Part shown: in pieces, positions 46,520-57,848 of the stretch | Layout of the letters: each line of letters begins with the position of its first letter | Numbering within the stretch: position 1 is the first letter of the stretch | Notes under the pieces: generated by a model | What the model saw: only the letters and a program-made list of their open reading frames with translations | Told to the model about the DNA's origin: nothing | Databases searched by the model: none | Translations under genes and position numbers: made by a program | Source of the DNA: Brachynemurus nebulosus | Lineage: Eukaryota > Arthropoda > Insecta > Neuroptera > Myrmeleontidae | DNA: 64,000 bases | Assembly (NCBI GenBank): GCA_035578155.1 | Contig: JAPWDM010000014.1 | Coordinates: 14,487,501-14,551,500, forward strand | Direction: 5' to 3'

Positions 46520-46900
46520 TAGACAATTTCAAACGGCCGCCATTTTATGAAAAAAAGTATAGTCGAGTTTTGACCTGATTAGACTGTTGTATATCGAGAG
46601 CAATGTTTTCCTATACCAGATCTTCAGTTTTTACCATTTCGAATTTTTAGTAAATTCAGTTTTTTATTGTATTCAGTTTCTAGTTTATTTTTTCCCAAAT
46701 ATAAAACTAAGTTTAATCCCAAATATAAAACTGAGGCTAATAGATTATTTTCTTTAATGAAATATAAAGTTTCTGCCTTTTAGGTCCATGTTCAATGTTC
46801 TGTCTCTCTGGAAAAAAATCCTTTATACTTATATATAGGATTTATATGAATGCCCGGGAAATTTATTGATAAACGATAAATTTATTGTTTATTGAATAAC
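46520..46900. other. Repeat scrap, no gene
   Basis: 'acggccgccattttatgaaa' at about 46533 is shared with the interior of the MITE at 43394. The rest is AT-rich with no supported feature. Confidence 0.4.
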
Positions 46901-46906
46901 CTGTAA

Positions 46907-47340
46907 TCTATACATATAATAAAACTGTAACGAGACCAATTCTGTACATGGGATATTTTTTAAAATTTGTACTAATTAGTACTGTAAATAGTTATCGACG
47001 TAGATATCAAAACAGCGATTTTTATTTAAAATTTTTGTGTCTGTCTGTTCACGCATCACGTTAAAATTACTGGACGGATTTTAATGAAATTTGGTGTGAT
47101 GATAACTTATTACCTGAGTTAACATCTGAGATACTTTTTACTCCGGAAGAATGTCTCACTTCCACGGGAAAATAGAAAAACCATTTTGAGCATGTGCACA
47201 CATTTCGCAAATGCATATAGAACCGATTTTGATGAAATTTGGTGTGGTGATAACTACCTGGTTCAACATCTAAGAAATTATTGTACTATATGCAAGTTCT
47301 GTATAATTATTACAGTTATATACTCATTGAATTTATAACA
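46907..47340 (+). mobile_element. Helitron-type 5' end with duplicated insect motif
   Basis: TCTATACATATAATAAAACT followed by 'gtaacgagacc' resembles arthropod Helitron 5' starts. A unit of about 150 bp with 'gattttaatgaaatttggtg' and 'aacatctgaga' is repeated as 'gattttgatgaaatttggtg' and 'aacatctaaga'. No 3' end or RepHel coding remnant found. Confidence 0.4.
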
Positions 47341-47352
47341 TAGCGTCGCGGC

Positions 47353-47788
47353 CAAGACTTGGCAGTCCTGGTCTTGGTCTTGTTCTTGCATTAAGAATCT
47401 TGGTCTTGGTCTTGCTAGAGCAGTTTGAGTCTTGGTCTTGGTCTTGCAAAATGCAGTCTTGGTATTGGTCTTGGTCTTGGTATTGCTAAAAATCTTGCAC
47501 TTTCTTGCATTTTTTTATTAGCGAATTTTTTCCTTCTAAAATCAGAATTTTCTCTCTTTACGGTATTAATTATACTTTTAAACTATTTAAATAATTTAGC
47601 AAGAGTCTTGCTTTTTTCTTGCTATAGTCTTGGTCTTGCTTACTTGAGTTTTGGTATTGGTCTTGCAGCCATACTTATAGTCTTGGTCTTGGTCTTGGTC
47701 TTGCAAAATGCAGTCTTGGTCTTGGTCTCGCAAAAAATGCAAGACCAAGACAAGACTGCAATACCAAGACTAATTTTGCTCATCACTA
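47353..47788. mobile_element. hAT-like element made of CTTGGT hexamers
   Basis: Right end GCTCATCACTA (TAGTGATGAGC reversed) matches the TAGTGATG start of the hAT at 63300. Flanks GTCGCGGC (47345-47352) and GTCGCGGG (47789-47796) agree at 7 of 8 positions. The body is 'tcttgg' and 'ccaaga' words. The left tip appears lost. The plus-strand frame of 126 codons rich in Leu-Val-Leu-Gly comes from hexamer repetition and is not a gene. Confidence 0.6.
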
Positions 47789-47799
47789 GTCGCGGGTAT

Positions 47800-48430
47800 A
47801 ACTAATTTATATGTATAATATACCTAACTTAAACCTAGATAAGAAAGTGAAAAATTTTAGTATGCTTTTTTAATCCAGAAAAAAAGTTAAATATCGTGAC
47901 ATCTCAAGACTTTGTGGCGATAACTAATCAGTTTAATCTGACAACTCTATTTTAAGTAGTAGTGAAAGATCATTAAACTATACGGAGTAAATGAACTTTT
48001 ACAGTACGGCTTCCAGCATTTCCGTTCATCTTGCAACTAAAGCCAATGACCCCGCAACACATTTGTAGCTTCACCACTAAATAATAATAAGACTTATAAA
48101 ATGATTAAGATATTTTTATGACTAGAAAAATATTTTTCTCCAGGTTAAAATACTGGAATGAAATATATAATTATGCTTGCGTTTACAACCAAACTTCATG
48201 GTAATTATTCTTGAAAGCGCGGGAAAAAATTGGTGAAACCAAATCATAGAGTGAAACTAATCATACCAGCTACATAAACTCATACAAAAAAAACATTCAC
48301 ATTTATATCTATACAAAATCTCACACACACAAACATACATTTGGAATTCCAAAACAAATAATAAAATTCAAAACAGACGAACAATAATTTGAGTCAGGTG
48401 ATGATACCCTCTACTCTAAGATGAAGACGA
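47800..48430. other. No gene seen upstream of candidate promoter
   Basis: AT-rich DNA with short CA-rich patches (48310-48340). I found no transposon ends here. Confidence 0.35.
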
Positions 48431-48439
48431 CAAATGGGG

Positions 48440-48575
48440 GGCCCGCGTGCGCAGCACTGATGGACGACCAACAACTAGCTGATTGCGGCACGGGGGTACA
48501 CGGGTGGTGACCAGCCAGCGTCTACCGCGTCTACTGCATGCAGCTGTTACAATTCAACTAGCAGTGTCAGTTTAC
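48440..48575 (+). promoter_or_regulatory. Candidate promoter and transcription start region
   Basis: About 120 bp of unusually GC-rich sequence ('gggcccgcgtgcgcagcac', 'cggcacgggggtacacgg', 'gtctaccgcgtctactgc') ends in an initiator TCAGTT (48567-48572, A+1 at 48569). There is no TATA box. Some 330 bp downstream an ATG with an upstream in-frame stop is followed by a splice donor. Together this looks like the start of a host gene reading to the right. Confidence 0.35.
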
Positions 48576-48898
48576 TATTTGAATTGTAAGCACGTATTTA
48601 TTAATTTTTCCACGTGTCTATCAAAAGAAAATTTGAGCTTATTTACTAAAACTACTTCAATTATTAAATTTAAATCAATCAATACGTCTTAAATTAGCAC
48701 GGAAAACAAAACAATTGAAACGAGATATTGGAAATCAATTGTTTGGTTCCATTCAAGTGCAATTCCTTCTTCAAAAAAATCAGTGATTTTTAAATTATTA
48801 AGTGTGACTTTTCTATAAAAATTTAAATTTTCTACATATTTTCTCGTGTGTAGTGTTTTCGTTATAACCGAAGTATTTCAAAATCATTGGATTGCAAA

Positions 48899-48945
48899 AT
48901 GAGTTTAGCAAGCATTTATCCTGCTGATTTACATTGTCGTCACAG
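48899..48945 (+). CDS. Candidate first coding exon of an unknown host gene
   Basis: ATG in the context 'gcaaaATGAG', with an in-frame TAG at 48851-48853 supporting this start. It encodes MSLASIYPADLHCRH plus two bases of the next codon, then a good 5' splice site CACAG|gtaaaa (junction 48945/48946). The upstream 330 bp would be 5' UTR after the initiator at 48569. Short first exons before very long introns are common in insect developmental genes, and the remaining 15 kb could be one intron. I do not recognise the peptide. A strong acceptor near 49452 ('ttttttttttttcag') gives only a few codons before a stop, so the true second exon is probably outside the window. Chance cannot be excluded. 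Confidence 0.35.
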
Positions 48946-48949
48946 GTAA

Positions 48950-50680
48950 AATATTTTTTCTTTTATTTTTTACAAACTAAAACCATCTTTTTACCTTGCC
49001 CACACACCACTCACACACACACACACACACATATATACACACATTGATTCACATTTTGAGATTAACGGACAGGTTATCCGTCAATCAATATTGAATGTAA
49101 AAAGAAAGTTTTGTCTAGTGGAGAAAAAATCCATTTGAAAGTAGCACAAACTACTTGATGTTTTAAATCAGAATTATTACTGTTTTGTAAATTTTATTTT
49201 ATAATGTAAAAGAAGATAATCCTAATGTAAATCTATTTTATTTAAAAATTATTCCTGGATGATATTATCTATGGTTCAGCTATCTAGTACACATGTATGT
49301 AATTTATGGTTATTTCATTTATTTGAAAAATAACCGTTATTTGACCTCTTATTGTAAAGAATCTTCAAATATTTTACATTTTTTTATTCTTTAAAGAATA
49401 TCTAGAACATAAATTATTAAAAATTGTTTGTTTATGTTTTTTTTTTTTCAGTTGCATTACCTATGTACTTTGTTTTTAATCAAGGCTATTGCGTGATTTG
49501 CATTCCATAACAATTTTATTTCTAGTAAAAAATGTTAATAAAATATTTTTCCTAATTAGTCCATTAATACATTTCCATTTTCAATAATCTACGCAATTTC
49601 TCGGTATTATTTCATGGATATAAAATAGTTGTTACTTAGGAGAGTCATATTGTGTAGATGTTTTTATTTTGCAATTGTAAATTGTTTTATTTCTTTTTGT
49701 AATAATACTGGTTTTGAAATAGTTGAAAAACACTAAAATATTTTTTTTATTGCACAATTGTTGGATATTTTATGCAACATGTAGGCCACCTGTGAAAAAT
49801 ATGCGTACACTGGCCATTTTTTTTTTAGGATACATGTTAAGTGTATACCAGTAGAAGTCGTTTACATTATGCGATTTTTTGCAAATTGTTCTTAAAATGA
49901 GCTTTGAACTTTGTTTTCATATATGTAAAATAAAATCATAACTTGTGCTCTTTGATTCATTTAAGTGTTTTTCAATAAAATAGATGCCTGAGTAATGTAT
50001 TTTTAATAATACTTAGTTGTTTCGTGCAGTTCTTAACACATTATTTACTACTTTAAGAAATAAACTTTTTTAATACTAAAATGGGGGACTTGGAGAAACT
50101 GAATGAATCATATTACATACAGGAATCTATGTATCTCTTATTAAAACATGCTTTCGTAATTCAGTAAACAAAAACAACACAAATAGAAACTGTAAACAAA
50201 TCAATATCGATTAATAAGCTGCAGTAACTGAACAAATAAGACAACTAGTTTTTGTTTGACAGTAATCCAGAATTATTTGATTGTCATGACGGACAAATTA
50301 GGAACTACTGCTTTGTTGAAAGAGATAAAATTGGCTAACAGGGAGTTGGATTCGCACAATTAGTGTTCCGTACAGTGAGCAGTCAGTAGATAAACTGAAA
50401 AAGTTTATTAATTTTTTCAACAATTATGTATTACTACAATGTCGAAAAAAACCGTAGTTTACTATTAAAATGCATTAAGCTAGTGCTATTAAAATAAAAA
50501 TTTTACCTTGAAAAACGTAGGAAATCAGAGGGGGTGGGTTATGTTTAGCAAATTTTAGGCTACATCTATCTATATCATTAAGACCACTGCACCAAAAATT
50601 ATAAAAAAAATATATTTTTTTGAATCCTTAAAGGTGCTTCTTTCAAATATACCTCAGACGATGCACTTATTATTTATTTA
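48950..50680. other. Possible intron sequence; no supported exon
   Basis: Mostly unique-looking AT-rich DNA with few transposon scraps compared with the rest of the window. Apart from the pyrimidine tract and AG at about 49440-49452, no exon signal is convincing. A (CA)n patch lies at about 49014-49040. Confidence 0.35.
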
Positions 50681-50689
50681 TTTATTTTT

Positions 50690-50860
50690 TTTTTTTTACC
50701 AAAAAGGCCCCCCATTTTAATTCAAAATAACTATATGTGCACGTCATGAAGACCTAACATCATGCCAAACTTCAAATTCCTACGTTACATATTTTTCGAG
50801 AAAAACGTCTGTGACAGACGAACGGACAAAATCCTAGAAATTGAAGTGAAGTATCCGACC
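50690..50860 (+). repeat. Dispersed insect motif region
   Basis: 'catcatgccaaacttcaaat' followed by 'tcctacgttac' and 'cgagaaaaacgtctgtgac' and then 'agacgaacggac' matches a widely dispersed insect non-coding motif. The 78-codon frame starting at 50762 lies over it and is not supported. Confidence 0.4.
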
Positions 50861-51135
50861 GTAAAACTTGCTAAGTTACACAATCTTCCATTTGAGCAGA
50901 ATGAACGGATTCCTTTTTGCAAAAATTTGGAATCATCAAACTGTTACTTAACTCGTTTTTGGACGGTGACAATGTACTTCCCAAATTTGTTTCATTGACT
51001 TGGAACAGTCAAAAAGAAAGACTAGTATGTTGAATACCAATTCAAGAAGACATTGAAGTGGATAATGACATCTGATCCTGCCTGAATACAAAATATCTCC
51101 TTCTAAACAGTGTATCTCAAAATTTGTATTCTATC

Positions 51136-51200
51136 AACTATACGAACGCTTCTCAAACTGTGGGTCGTGACCCTGAATAAGGTTGCATAATGAAATGCTG
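51136..51200 (+). mobile_element. hAT-like end fragment
   Basis: 'gcttctcaaactgtgggtcg' then 'tgaccctgaataaggttgc' resembles the hAT MITE terminus with 'ttctcaaactgtgggtcgcg'. The partner end is not visible. Confidence 0.4.
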
Positions 51201-51279
51201 GGATCACAAAAATTAAGTTCGGACATACTCTTTAACATTTGTATTCGCATGGGTGGTATTTGAAATTATGACATGATGT

Positions 51280-51425
51280 CTCACGAGGTTAAAAGTAGCC
51301 TATGACCATCTTTCTTCCAAGCTATTTCTGTGCAGAGTTTTAAATGGATTAGTTAAGCTGTTGAGGCGTAAAAGCAAGACAGACAAACAAATTCACTTTC
51401 ACAATACATATTAATAAGGATTTTA
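51280..51425 (+). mobile_element. Retroposon-like tail fragment
   Basis: 'agtagcctatgaccatcttt', 'gtgcagagttt', 'aagcaagacagacaaacaaa' and 'ttcacaatacatattaataa' resemble a common insect non-LTR or SINE 3' tail (pattern from memory). No coding part is present. Confidence 0.35.
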
Positions 51426-51445
51426 TATTTAAACAGTATAATGTA

Positions 51446-52799
51446 CCGTAAAACACCCTATCTTTACCATAATTTTCAATTCAAATTTGAATAAAATAAG
51501 GACGGAACTAGTTTAATTATATTTAACTGTTTCAATAGAATAAACTAATAAAACACTAACTCATAAATAAATTTTCCAGAAACTTAAATTACTAGTCAAA
51601 ATAAAAATAAAAACAGTAACAAGCTCAGATGTCAAGGAGTTCCTAACTTTACCATATTATTATACTATTTCATATTTTTTTAGTGAAATATACAAGATAT
51701 TATAAAATTTTTAAATACACCATTGTTGTTCACACTTTTTTTTGTTAATTCCAAATAATATCTAACAATAAGACGCAGTCATTTCGAAATTTTCAACGAT
51801 AGATCTAGTTGCGATAGAATTATGTTATGAAAACGTCAAATACAGCTGTTTTCACCAGGGATGTACAAAATCAGTAAAAATTAATAAAGCAAAATGCCAG
51901 AAACAAAAAATAAAAAATTTTATTTTAAAAAAATAAATAAATTAAACACAATGTTACATATTTTATATTATAAACTGACTAGATAACAAAATCAGAAATA
52001 AAAAACACAAATAATTGTCTATCAAATCAATCAATGTTCAATTTCAATAAAATTGTCTAACTTACAAAATCAGAATCTTTTTAACCAAAACAAGATTCAA
52101 TTCTGTTCTCTATTGTTCTTCTTGGGATTCCAAATTGTTTTTCAGTGTTATACGATGTAATTTGTTTACTTTTTACCATATCAATTGCTATAGATTTAAC
52201 ATTTCTGCAGAATAATTTTTGTATGTCCTTGCACCAATTTTCTTATGATGTTTACCAGACATTTTGTATAAACCTGTAACAATGTTTTCCACTTTAATGT
52301 CTGAATTCGTGTAAAAATGTAATGCAATTCGTATATTTTTTGACAACCCTGACTGTTGGCAGCGCTGACTGGTAAAGTTGGGATTTGTTAAAGGACTCTA
52401 ATTTTACCAAATTAACTATAATATTACCTAAACGAATTATTCGATAGTGCACAAATAAGTAAACGTAAAAATCATTTTATATACTTATGAGGTTATGTAA
52501 CTTTTCATATGATGAAGTTATCTATGTCACTTGTATATTTTTTGAAATACCAACTAAAGTTTGCATACTTGCTTAAAACCAAAATGTACCATAAGAACTA
52601 AAAAAAACTCAATGATCTGAAGAAATCGCGGCTGGCAATGCCAGAAAAACTTATATGACACCAGTAGTTTGTTAGAAATATCTCCATCATTGAAAAAAAG
52701 TGCTACAGAATGTATAAACTATGAAATTTTAATTCTTTTTAACGTAAAGTGTGGTATGGTAAAGTTAGGTTTAATAGGTAAAGATAGGGTGTTTTACGG
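51446..52799 (-). mobile_element. 1.35-kb pogo/Tigger-like element
   Basis: Perfect inverted ends CCGTAAAACACCCTATCTTT then 'acc' (51446 rightward, 52799 leftward) with TA on both sides (51444-51445 and 52800-52801). Subterminal words 'taactttacca', 'tctaattttaccaa' and 'ggtatggtaaagttagg' repeat the end motif. A broken DNA-binding domain lies on the minus strand. The catalytic part is missing or unrecognisable. End type, TA target and domain together point to a pogo-type Tc1/mariner element. Confidence 0.75.
52083..52262 (-). pseudogene. Pogo-type transposase N-terminal HTH (psq-like) remnant
   Basis: ATG at 52262 reads MSGKHHKKIGARTYKNYSAE, then stops at 52188-52190. After a shift the same strand gives AIDMVKSKQITSYNTEKQFG and IPRRTIENRIES. 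The pattern (R-x-Y-x-N-Y-x-x-E near the start; later Y-G-I-P-x-x-T-x-x-x-(R/K)-I) matches the N-terminal psq/CENP-B type helix-turn-helix that binds transposon ends. The later DDE catalytic domain is not seen. Dead by stop and shift. Confidence 0.7.
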
Positions 52800-52809
52800 T
52801 ACCTATCTA

Positions 52810-54265
52810 CGCCCACAAAATACATTGCGTTTTTTATGAATTATGTCTTTCCGTTTTTGCGTCATTTGCAGAAACCGTGATTGTGATGACACGGTGTTTT
52901 GTGCAGACAAAAGTTGAGAATGTATCATTTTAAAATGTTAAATATTAATAAATCAGCGATTTTTAATCGTGTTATACGAAACTTGTCTGTATTCTTTTAT
53001 AGAGATTACCTAACAATAAAATGCATAAATATAATATACGTGTACAAATAACGGAATATTCTTACAATTTCTAATTGTTTATAATTTATTAATTTATTTT
53101 TATCAATAATTTTCCACAGTAATACGACGCCATTCGTACAATATTTTTAATGTATAAAGATTAAAATAAAACTATGAAAGATAAGATTATATTGTAATAA
53201 AAGAATAAATTTATTCATGTTTGCATTGTAATAAATCAAGTTTTAATCACACTGTACAAATGGACATCAGATACAATGGGCGTGGTACATATATCTAATT
53301 ATTTAAAAAATATGAAATACGTCAAGAAGAAATTTCTATTTGTGTAAGATAATTATTTGTTGAAAATAAAATAATCTCTTCAAAAATATTTTCAATTTTC
53401 GTTTTATTTGAATAAAAAAAACAAGTAATAAAAATTGTTTTATCATTGTTGTTGACACATAAAACAGTTAAATTCTTGTTTATCTTTCCATAAAATTGTT
53501 TTTTGCTCTTTTCGTTGCTATGCAAATGTGCTGCAAACTGAAGTATTACATTGCATTTAATAACGAAACATTCTTTTGAAAAGATTTATTAAAAGTATTA
53601 ACACGATTATAAAAGATTATCAGTAAACTGAAATTCAAAAAGTAGTGGACCCGGCAACACTCATTATGATATTTTAAGATTTCTGAAATATTCTTTCCAC
53701 TTCCTTTTGGTTTCTAATTTATAATGGAAATCTCAGTTCTTCCTCTTGGAGAAATTTCGACTTCAGATCATCATCAAAAATTACATAAAACACATGTAGT
53801 GTTCGTTAAAAATGTATATGTATACTTCATTATATAACACTTGAAATGTATCTGTAATTTTTTCAACGTGTGTATCTACATAAACGTTTATGTGTATAAA
53901 CATTAAAGATGGGACATGATTGTTACTCGATTCTACGTATCAAAATCGAAAATACAAATAACACTTTCATTTCTGTAAGTGCGTGTATAATTATTCTTAC
54001 TGGATGCTTTGAAAACTATAAATAGCTGCGTATGAGTAATCTTTATCTCAAAAATAACTCCACATTTCAATTTCTATATTGCATAATTTAACAGAAAATA
54101 TCATATAAATCTCTTTCATGTGTTCCTACGGTTAATTACACTGTACGTGATAATTTTTGATGAATTTGACTGCAAGCCAATTGTCATCTTGTTTTATTTG
54201 TAAAAACAAATTTCCAATTTGTATATATATATTACATAATTTGAAGTAATTTTGTAAATGGTTTT
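52810..54265. other. No gene seen
   Basis: AT-rich DNA, low in recognisable repeats. The minus-strand frame at 53322-53525 has no known domain. Confidence 0.4.
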
Positions 54266-54274
54266 CCTTTTTTT

Positions 54275-54535
54275 AGTATTCCGTACCAAAATTGGCAAAA
54301 CGGAACACTTATGACACTATTCGACGTGAAAATTGGAAATTTAGCACAAAGATAGAGTGTGTTGGTCCGATTATAGATGTGAAGTTAAATTTTCGATTGT
54401 GGGGGTTAATTTTAGGGGATAACCTAAAAAATGAGGAAGAAAAATTTTTTTCAAGAGTATTGATTAGGGTATCAAAGAGAAGCTTATTAAAGTATGAATT
54501 CAATAATATATCAGAACTGCGTTTTCTGACGTAAA
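54275..54535 (+). repeat. Dispersed repeat with TTCCGT hairpin start (copy 3)
   Basis: 'agtattccgtaccaaaattg' and 'gcaaaacggaacacttatg' repeat the start of copy 2 at 42384. Later blocks 'gatgtgaagttaaattttcg' and 'gggggttaattttaggggat' also match. Frames on both strands over it are not conserved between copies. Confidence 0.65.
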
Positions 54536-54754
54536 TTCCTTAGTAGGTACACGAAAAAAACTTAATGACAGGTTTTGCTTCAATCAAGACACTGTTAGTC
54601 AATAATTTAATTAATGTTATTTAATAAAATGTTATTTTTCCACACTAATAAACATAGGTTACTTTTGTATTTATAAAAAGATCCAAAATATTTAAAGAAT
54701 ATGACAAAAATTTTTAAATAATTTTTTAACTCAAAATTATATAGTCTATTAAGT

Positions 54755-55497
54755 CAGGGGTCGGCAACCTATTTTGGATGGCGGACCATTTTTAAAAAAA
54801 ATGATTTTTAGCGGGCCGCACAGTCAAATATTTTGCAATGTAGTATGTGGCTTAAGTAGGTTTTTTTAAACAAATTTTCGAATCGAAAATTCAGCTATAT
54901 TAGAGTCACTGTCTTGATGCTACTTGAGCCCGGAACTATGATAGAAATAATTTATTTTGAAGTCTCTAGAAGCCAAAAATAACATTCACTAAAATTTATA
55001 TAACTCTCGAACGAAAATCCTGTTTTTACGAAATTTGGTAAAAATATTGGAAGTCCAAAAAGTCAGACACGTCCGATGCCCGAAATGGATTTTTAGGCAT
55101 TTTTGCCTAAAAAATTTTTATGGAAAAAGTAAGTTTTTTGCCCAAATTTCCTCAAGTTTTTGCCATATTTTCTTACATCGTTGGAAAGAGGAGAAAATAA
55201 TCACATAAAAAGGATTTTCGATCAATAATTCTATGTCAAGTAGTTTCTGAGAAAAACTAATTTTTGTAAACGGAAATTCGCTACATTATGCAGAATACTG
55301 CGACAGGGGTATTTTCTTTTTTTTTTTAACACAAATTAATATAAATATTATTAAAAATCAACATGAGGAAAAATTTTTAGTAACAGTTTTATTTACATGT
55401 TATAAAACATCGGAGAACAAAAAAAAGTATAAATTATGCTCAGCTCTCCATAGGCAGAGCAAATTGTTGCTTGGCGGGCCGCAGGTTGCTACCCTTG
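54755..55497. mobile_element. hAT element with perfect 8-bp TSD and nested insert
   Basis: Left CAGGGGTCGGCAACCT and right CAAGGGTAGCAACCTGCGG (reverse complement) are the CAGGGGTCGGCAACCT-type hAT termini, each followed by a 'gcgggcc' block. TATTAAGT is duplicated exactly (54747-54754 and 55498-55505). A Helentron-like copy occupies about 54868-55314, so the original hAT MITE was about 295 bp. Confidence 0.88.
54868..55314 (+). mobile_element. Helentron-like element without microsatellite, nested in hAT
   Basis: It runs from 'caaattttcgaatcgaaaat' through 'gagcccggaactatga', 'cattcactaaaatttatata', 'actctcgaacgaaaatcctg', 'cagacacgtccgatgccc' to 'gcgacaggggtattttc'. At the position where others have (TA)n it has only 'tatata'. 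It is younger than the hAT it interrupts. Confidence 0.7.
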
Positions 55498-55671
55498 TAT
55501 TAAGTAGTAATACATGTCTTGTGACAAACAATGTCGCTAATAATTACTGAAAGAAAAATAGGCGGCGCGTGTTGATACATTCAGTAAAATCTCTTATTCC
55601 TTTCTGGTAAGTATAAATCAACAACTACGAATTATTTTAGGAATGAAATTTTTGTCCACCGTCGTATGCTG

Positions 55672-55760
55672 TTACATCAAATCTATAATAACAACTGATA
55701 GTACGGGACACTATATGCTCAAGTACAACTTGCATGTGACGACTCGTTTTTATGTGAAGT
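55672..55760 (+). repeat. Dispersed repeat 'gtacggaacact' family (copy 3)
   Basis: 'catcaaatctataataacaa', then 'gtacgggacactatatgctc' and 'aagtacaacttgca', matches 32222-32305. The frame at 55643-55921 runs through it and has no recognised domain. Confidence 0.45.
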
Positions 55761-55929
55761 TCAAAAGACTTGGAAAGAAACATACACACACAACCAATTG
55801 TAGACTATTCAGGGACTTTACCCAGAACGTAGGATGTGGAAAATTAAATTTACCTACTCATTCAAATGATAAAGTAAATTTACTTTTGGAGAATCTTAAC
55901 CCCTTATTGCATGAATTATGAAGGTGAAG

Positions 55930-57125
55930 AAAAAAATTTTTTTTACTGAAAATGTCTTTCACTTCTTTTATTTTAGTAGTCAAATTAAAAAAAAAAAATT
56001 AAGTCTTATTGTATAGAAATTACTCGCATACGAAGCCAAATATGGCAACTTCAAAATAAGCCCCAAAAATCGAAGAAAACAAGAAAACACACACGAATCA
56101 CAACTATTCCATGTTCTTGAATATATAAAGAATGTGTTTTGAAAATTGTTGATTTTAGTACTTACCGTTTTATTGTTTTTAATTTCCACAAATAAAATTA
56201 GCACCAATTAATTGCACTCTACCGGTCGGACACTCTGAACATAACTTCAAATAATTTGACAACCCGCACTTACCAAAGACAACAAAAATTACGTTCCGTT
56301 ACTCGAAAGAGTATAAAGTTAGGATTTAACATTAGTTTCAAAAAAAAAAAAAAAATTTAATATGTTGAAAAAAAAATAGTAAAACTTAGAATCCATATAT
56401 AGCTTCGTATGCAATAAGGGGTTAATTGTCCTTTTCACAAATTTTCTCTCTACATATGTATATGATACAGGTGCCCACATAAAATACGTAGTGTTATAAA
56501 AACTGGCGCAAAAGTTGTGGGAGTCTCTACAAAAAGATCTTAAAATCAGTATCATTGTTCATTCATATCAATCTGAGCCGTGTTTGTTACATAAATATTA
56601 CATTGTGAGCGATTTCACCCACACTACTATGAATGAATATGGGTTTCTTTGTTTATTGTATAGTTCGCAATTCCCGTTTATTATTATAAATTTACATTGA
56701 ACATCTGCTTACAAATAATAAAAAAATCGTCAAGTTGGTACCTATCGGTCCATGCACATATAAATTAGGGTTCCGTAGTCATTACAAATTCAAATCGTCA
56801 AGTCAGTTTAATCGGTGGCATGTACCTATAGCACAAATGACCAAATTATGAGCGTTTCAGAATTTTGACTATGAAACTCTAGAAATAAGTTCTCAGCGTG
56901 GCCATTTTCTAAAGAACCGAGAAAAATCAGTGAAATGTCAGGGAATTTTCATTGAAATCAGGGAATTTTTCAACAGTGAAGTTCATTATATCCATTGTAT
57001 TTTCTTTTCCTCTATAATAGGAGAGCATAATATTCTGAATAAAAAAATCTATAAATTTGGACCTGTTATAGCGTCGGGACTGCTTAATTACACTTTTGGT
57101 TATACCGAAAATTTAAAAATAAAAT
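55930..57125. other. No gene seen
   Basis: AT-rich DNA. 'gggttccgtagtcattac' near 56769 recalls the start of the GTGTTCCGT repeat family, but the rest does not match. Confidence 0.35.
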
Positions 57126-57130
57126 AAATA

Positions 57131-57389
57131 CACTAGTGGAAAAAGTCCGTGGACCAAAAAAAGAAACCGAAAAAATTTCGAAAATTTTCTTTTCAGTGTA
57201 TTTATTAGGATTACTCGATACACGTTGCTTTGAAAATTTTTTTATCGCAAGACCTCGAAACTAGAAACTTCCAGCTTTAAATTGCTTTGCTTACGACTCC
57301 GATACGACTATTTTTCACGAAGATACAGCCATTCGAAAAATCGCTAAAAATTTGGAATTTTTTTGATCCTTTAATTTTTTCCGCTAGTG
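57131..57389. mobile_element. 259-bp mariner-type MITE
   Basis: Ends CACTAGTGGAAAAAGT and CACTAGCGGAAAAAATT (right, reverse complement) differ at about two positions, with TA on each side (57129-57130 and 57390-57391). The CACTAG(T/C)GGAAAAA terminus is characteristic of mariner-type MITEs. Non-coding. Confidence 0.8.
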
Positions 57390-57399
57390 TATTTTGTGG

Positions 57400-57840
57400 A
57401 AAAAATTTATTGTCTTCATATTTTCAGAGTTGACGTCAAAAGAAATTCAAAACATCAGTAATTTTTATTGTCTTGCCAAAATAAAAAATCACAGAATAGC
57501 AAAAAATGTATTCGTGATTTGATTGTGCTTCCGGTTTTATCTTAAAAAAAAAAAATAAATTTTAAATTGGAAATATTTTTTCAGTTAAGTCAGGGGAAAA
57601 CTAAAATATTGTTTGAAAAACCGAGAAAAGCCAGGGAAATTTGATTTAAATGTTGAGAAAAAATCGCCACCCTGACTAATTCTAATTGATTCATTGCAAA
57701 TTTTTGTTTTTCTTTGTCACCAAAAAGAAAAATGAATCAATCAGTGTCACTATAGAATACTAACAAGACAAATTTTTCCCAAAAATATGTTTAATCAATC
57801 TTTTGTCTGTTATAAAATTAAAACAGATAATTGAAATAAG
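57400..57840. other. No gene seen
   Basis: AT-rich DNA with no supported feature. Confidence 0.4.
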
Positions 57841-57848
57841 TAAATTAA

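Noticed and set aside
47425..47805. 126-codon Leu/Val/Gly-rich frame that looks like a membrane protein
   Set aside because: Generated by CTTGGT hexamer repeats within a hAT-like element with flanking 8-base duplication.
49440..49480. Strong splice acceptor that could join the candidate first exon at 48945
   Set aside because: Joining in the required phase gives a stop after about nine codons, so it does not support a coding second exon.
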